DNA from: JAUXIQ01 sp030620925 [NCBI: Nitrospinota bacterium]
GTDB taxonomy: Bacteria; JAUXIQ01
NCBI GenBank assembly: GCA_030620925.1
Contig: JAUXIQ010000058.1
Location: 1 to 8,923 of the forward strand
Reading direction: 5' to 3'
DNA length: 8,923 nt
Program-made: the position numbers and the translations under genes
The notes under the pieces: generated by a model
The model's database searches: none
What the model was told of the DNA's origin: nothing
Seen by the model: only the letters and a program-made list of their open reading frames with translations
Shown here: positions 6,502 to 8,923 of the stretch, piece by piece
Layout of the letters: every line of letters begins with the position of its first letter
How positions within the stretch are numbered: position 1 is the first letter of the stretch

Positions 6502-6766
6502 GCTTCCCTTTGTAGCGAGCGGTTAATAGAAATAGGGGAAAAGGTTAATATGGTAAAGTCGTGGAAAATCGTCTGTGGTGTTAGGAGCGGATTTAAGGGA
6601 GGATGTGTCTGGTCTTGACACTATTGTGGGGCACCGAAGATTTCCTTCCAATCGTACCTTTCAACTTATCGGCAGTCATAATAGATGTAAGCCCGGTACA
6701 ACTTATGGGCCGGTGCCGGCTGTTCCCGCGTGCGCCGGTATCCGATGAGCGCCAGGGGATTACGGC

Positions 6767-7228
6767 TCAATCTTCTTCCTCTTCTTCGCCCAGGAGGCCC
6801 TTCTCCCGGTATTCTTTTATCTCGTTGGTGAGCCATTCGGTTATGGCCTCGCCTCCGTGGACGCGGTCTTTCAGGTCTTCCTCAAGGTCGGTGGGCTCGA
6901 TGACAACGAACCAGCCCTGCCCGTAGGGGTCTTCGTTGACCAGCCGAGGGTTCTTGAGCACCGTGTCGTTGTGTTCGATGACCTCCCCGTTAACGGGGGC
7001 CTTGAGCGGCCCGATATATTTACCCGCCTCCAGGGAACCGAAGGCTCGGCCTTTGCGCACCGACCTGCCCACCGGCATCAGCTTGATGTAGGCCACCGTG
7101 CCCGCGGACTGTTGGCCGAACATATCCAGACCCACGCGCACGTTTCCGTTCTCGATCCTGCTCCACAGGTGCTCCTTGGGGTCGTAATAGAGGTCGTCGG
7201 GCAGCTCGTATTTTTCCACGTTAGCCAT
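6767..7228 (-). CDS. GcvH-like lipoyl-carrier protein linked to an HdrD-like reductase
   Basis: This 153-residue protein matches the glycine cleavage H protein/lipoyl-domain fold. It has an N-terminal DLYYDPKEHLWSRIENG stretch, VRVGLDMFGQ (31-40), GTVAYIKL (43-50), the lipoylation hairpin SLEAGKY with Lys70 in the ExxK position, and the closing APVNGEVIEHN. WFVVIEP (106-112) follows. The C-terminus, from about residue 113, is unusually acidic and ends in a run of glutamates. No other glycine cleavage gene (GcvT or GcvP) is present. Its ATG overlaps the end of the HdrD-like gene by 8 bases. This recalls the lipoate-binding proteins of sulfur-oxidising sHdr systems, where the lipoyl group carries sulfur intermediates. 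It probably carries a dithiol/disulfide or a C1/sulfur adduct for the neighbouring reductase. A true glycine-cleavage H protein is less likely from context. Fold and Lys70 are well supported; substrate is inferred. Confidence 0.88.
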   Translation of the reverse strand: MANVEKYELPDDLYYDPKEHLWSRIENGNVRVGLDMFGQQSAGTVAYIKLMPVGRSVRKGRAFGSLEAGKYIGPLKAPVNGEVIEHNDTVLKNPRLVNEDPYGQGWFVVIEPTDLEEDLKDRVHGGEAITEWLTNEIKEYREKGLLGEEEEED

Positions 7229-8432
7229 TTTTACGCGGGCCTCCCTTGAATATGCCCTTTTCCAGTACCAGCTCCACGATGTCTTTGATCTCCATGGCGG
7301 ACTCTTCCGTGCTGACGCTGTTAAGCAGCATCCGTTTGCACTGCTGGCAGGCGGTGACCACCATCTGCGCGCCCGTGCTCTGCACGGCGTTTAAAAGATC
7401 GCAGGCGATCTTGTTGGTTACGTCGGCGTCGATCATCTCCAGGTCGCCGCCCCCGCCGCAGCAGTAGCCGCGCTCCCTGTTCTGGGGCAGCTCCACGAAA
7501 TTTTTGGCCCCTGCTTTGATGACCTCCCTGGGAGGCTCGAAGACTTTCATGCCCCGGCCCAGGTCGCAGGGGTCGTGGTAGGTGGTAGTCTGCTCGATTT
7601 CCTTTATCTCCAGGCGGCCCTGTGTGATGAGCCGGTGTATGTACTGCGTGGAGTGAAGCAGCTCCACACCTTCCAGTTTATAGTAGTTGTTCCAGGTATA
7701 ATAGCAGGAAGGGCAGCTGAAGACCACCGTCCGTGCGCCCAGATTTTCGAGTTTCTCCAGGTTGTGTTGGCGCAAGGCCTCCGCCTCCCCTGGCAGGCCG
7801 GCGATTATGAGGGGGAACCCGCAGCACCACTCTTCTTCTCCCAGGACGGCGAAATCCTCGCCCGCCGCTTCCAGCAGACGCAGGAAAGAGGTGGGTATTT
7901 CCTGGACGGCCGGGGAGAAGGAGCCGATGCAGCCCACGAAATAGAGAACGTCGGCCCTCTCTTTCTGATAAAGGTGGTCGGGGACGTCGTCCATGAACTC
8001 CACCCACATGGCTCTCTCTTCGTTGGGGTAGTCCAGGACGTTATGCTCTTTGCGGGTAATCTCTATAACTTGATCGAGTACTGCCGGAGCGTGGCCCCGC
8101 TCCACCAGCTCATGACGCACGGAAATCCACAGGTTCCGCTGGTCGATGTTGACCGGACAGACCTGCTGACAACGCCCGCACAGAGTACATAGATAGGTGT
8201 TCTCAGACAGGGTGGTGAGTTGGGGAGACATGTCTCTATTTCTTTTCAACAGCCTGCCCAGCAGTCCTCGCTCCCTGCCTATGATCCTGCGCAGCATGCT
8301 GATCTTTTCGGCGGGAATATAGAGGTCCGCCGCTCCCTGCACGTTTATGGGGCAGGGATTCATGCACTCGCCGCATCGGGTGCAGGCGTCCAGCTCCATG
8401 AGTTGTTTAACGGAGAAGTTGGTGAGCGTCAT
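7221..8432 (-). CDS. HdrD-like heterodisulfide-reductase-related iron-sulfur protein (two 4Fe-4S, two CCG domains)
   Basis: This 403-residue protein has no signal peptide. Two ferredoxin-type 4Fe-4S motifs are complete: Cys17/20/23/27 and Cys82/85/88/92, each closing in CP. Two CCG (DUF224) domains follow. The first has Cys168, Cys203-Cys204, Cys240 and Cys243; the second has Cys289, Cys324-Cys325 in a CCGGGG stretch, Cys362 and Cys365. Spacings are those of the CX31-39CCX35-36CXXC motif, which in methanogen HdrB/HdrD binds non-cubane 4Fe-4S clusters that split disulfides. Related proteins include DsrK, HmeD and GlcF. It sits 10 bp after the b-cytochrome gene behind a good AGAGGA site, like hdrE-hdrD or dsrM-dsrK pairs, and overlaps the lipoyl-protein gene. 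It should be a cytoplasmic-side reductase exchanging electrons between the membrane subunit and a disulfide. All cluster ligands are present. The exact substrate is unknown. Confidence 0.93.
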   Translation of the reverse strand: MTLTNFSVKQLMELDACTRCGECMNPCPINVQGAADLYIPAEKISMLRRIIGRERGLLGRLLKRNRDMSPQLTTLSENTYLCTLCGRCQQVCPVNIDQRNLWISVRHELVERGHAPAVLDQVIEITRKEHNVLDYPNEERAMWVEFMDDVPDHLYQKERADVLYFVGCIGSFSPAVQEIPTSFLRLLEAAGEDFAVLGEEEWCCGFPLIIAGLPGEAEALRQHNLEKLENLGARTVVFSCPSCYYTWNNYYKLEGVELLHSTQYIHRLITQGRLEIKEIEQTTTYHDPCDLGRGMKVFEPPREVIKAGAKNFVELPQNRERGYCCGGGGDLEMIDADVTNKIACDLLNAVQSTGAQMVVTACQQCKRMLLNSVSTEESAMEIKDIVELVLEKGIFKGGPRKNG

Positions 8433-8442
8433 GAAATCCTCT

Positions 8443-8923
8443 TCAGGTCTGTCTCTGCGCGGACAGGTTGTTTATTGCAATGACCAGGGGGCTTGCGAAA
8501 AGATGTATGAACTTGCCGAAGGGTATGTATGCGATGAAAGCCAATGATGCCAGGGCATGAACGTACCACAGGGCCGTATGGGCGAAGGCCCAGTGCTCTC
8601 CGGGTGTGCCCGCCGCGGATATAAGGTGTCCCATGAAAGCGTAGCGGGTGACTTCAGGCGGTGTCCCCTCCATGAGGAAGCGGAAGCCTTCCGCCACAAA
8701 CCCGCTGATAACCACCGCCGCCAGCAGGACGACGGCCATCAGGTCTTCCGGGGTGTTCAGCAGTTGGGGGACCCTGAAGGCTGTCCGGCGAAGGACGGCT
8801 AATACCACGCCGGCTATTATCATTGACCCTAACAGGTCGAACATCAGGGCCAGGTATGGGAGGTCTTTCACGGCTTCCTCCCCCATTCCCCCGCGGATGT
8901 AGGACACTTCGATACCATCGAAT
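8443..8923 (-). CDS. NarI/HdrE/DsrM-like b-type cytochrome membrane subunit, C-terminal part (runs off right edge)
   Basis: The frame is open from the window edge for 160 codons to TGA at 8443, so the N-terminus is missing. A GTG at 8907 could be called a start, but it has no ribosome site and the frame continues upstream, so truncation by the edge is more likely. Visible hydrophobic helices include one with LMFDLLGSMIIAGVVLAVL, one with VVLLAAVVISGFVAEG, one around ALWYVHALASLAFIAYIP, and a last segment around FIHLFASPLVIAI. Histidines in FMGH, FAH, YVH and KFIH are candidates for b-heme ligands. The IAYIPFGKFIHLF ending is typical of the NarI-like domain fused to or paired with HdrD/DsrK-type proteins. 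It should link the quinone pool to the HdrD-like protein 10 bp downstream. Whether other domains precede it cannot be seen. Confidence 0.88.
   Translation of the reverse strand, partial: FDGIEVSYIRGGMGEEAVKDLPYLALMFDLLGSMIIAGVVLAVLRRTAFRVPQLLNTPEDLMAVVLLAAVVISGFVAEGFRFLMEGTPPEVTRYAFMGHLISAAGTPGEHWAFAHTALWYVHALASLAFIAYIPFGKFIHLFASPLVIAINNLSAQRQT

Larger units (their letters stand above)
6210..6766. other. 557-bp non-coding region between the lipoyl-protein and kinase operons
   Basis: No convincing gene was found on either strand. From right to left it contains a GC-rich segment with GCCGGTGCCGGC (6709-6720), a 28-codon minus-strand ORF (6679-6593) without support, the candidate terminator (6454-6501), the candidate sigma-70 promoter (6377-6406) and two dyad groups (6329-6356, 6271-6294). 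The change from GC-rich to strongly AT-rich near 6465 fits a boundary between two transcription units. No sigma-54 consensus was found here. Confidence 0.55.

Noticed and set aside
6593-6679. 28-codon minus-strand ORF (starts MTADKLKG) in the large gap
   Set aside because: Short, no clear ribosome site, no recognised family, and expected by chance.
7575-8192. Plus-strand open frame of 205 codons opposite the HdrD-like gene
   Set aside because: The minus strand carries all conserved cysteine motifs of the HdrD-like protein, so this is a shadow.
8905-8907. GTG at 8907 as the true start of the b-cytochrome gene
   Set aside because: No Shine-Dalgarno precedes it, the frame is open to the window edge, and the family normally has additional N-terminal membrane helices.
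8908-8922. Perfect dyad TTCGAT-ACC-ATCGAA at the right edge
   Set aside because: It lies inside the open coding frame of the b-cytochrome subunit and has no supporting context.

Overview
All recognisable genes in this window lie on the minus strand, so transcription runs from high to low coordinates. The gene set is a membrane cytochrome b/heterodisulfide-reductase-like protein with a lipoyl-carrier protein, a heme-motif sensor kinase with an NtrC-type regulator, and an 11-heme cytochrome c. This suggests an anaerobic or facultatively anaerobic respiratory bacterium, for example from Desulfobacterota, Nitrospirota or a neighbouring lineage. That placement rests on gene content only. No rRNA, tRNA, CRISPR array, insertion sequence or transfer gene was seen.

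Module A (8923 down to 6767) is a tight operon of three genes. It begins with the C-terminal part of a NarI/HdrE/DsrM-like b-type cytochrome membrane subunit, cut by the window edge. Next is an HdrD-like protein with two 4Fe-4S sites and two CCG domains. Last is a GcvH-like protein that keeps the lipoyl-lysine position and overlaps the HdrD gene by 8 bp. The likely function is electron exchange between the quinone pool and a thiol/disulfide substrate, possibly the lipoyl group of the GcvH-like protein itself.

A 557-bp non-coding stretch (6210-6766) follows. It holds a candidate terminator, a candidate sigma-70 promoter and several dyads.

Module B (6209 down to 2926) is a translationally coupled two-component system. 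The membrane histidine kinase has two CXXCH heme motifs in its extracytoplasmic sensor region, and the NtrC-family sigma-54 activator overlaps it by 4 bp (ATGA).

A 301-bp gap (2625-2925) carries a good match to a -24/-12 sigma-54 promoter and, about 130 bp upstream of it, a cluster of TGTC/GACA dyads. This is the usual layout for an NtrC-type activator target.

Module C (2624 down to 1) follows that promoter. It encodes a single-domain receiver lacking the normal phosphorylation residues, an 11-heme membrane-anchored cytochrome c, a slipin (stomatin/SPFH protein) and the start of an unidentified membrane protein. The simplest reading is a redox-sensing circuit: the heme kinase phosphorylates the adjacent activator, which switches on the pseudo-receiver/multiheme-cytochrome operon through sigma-54. 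The regulatory link is inference from layout and sequence motifs.
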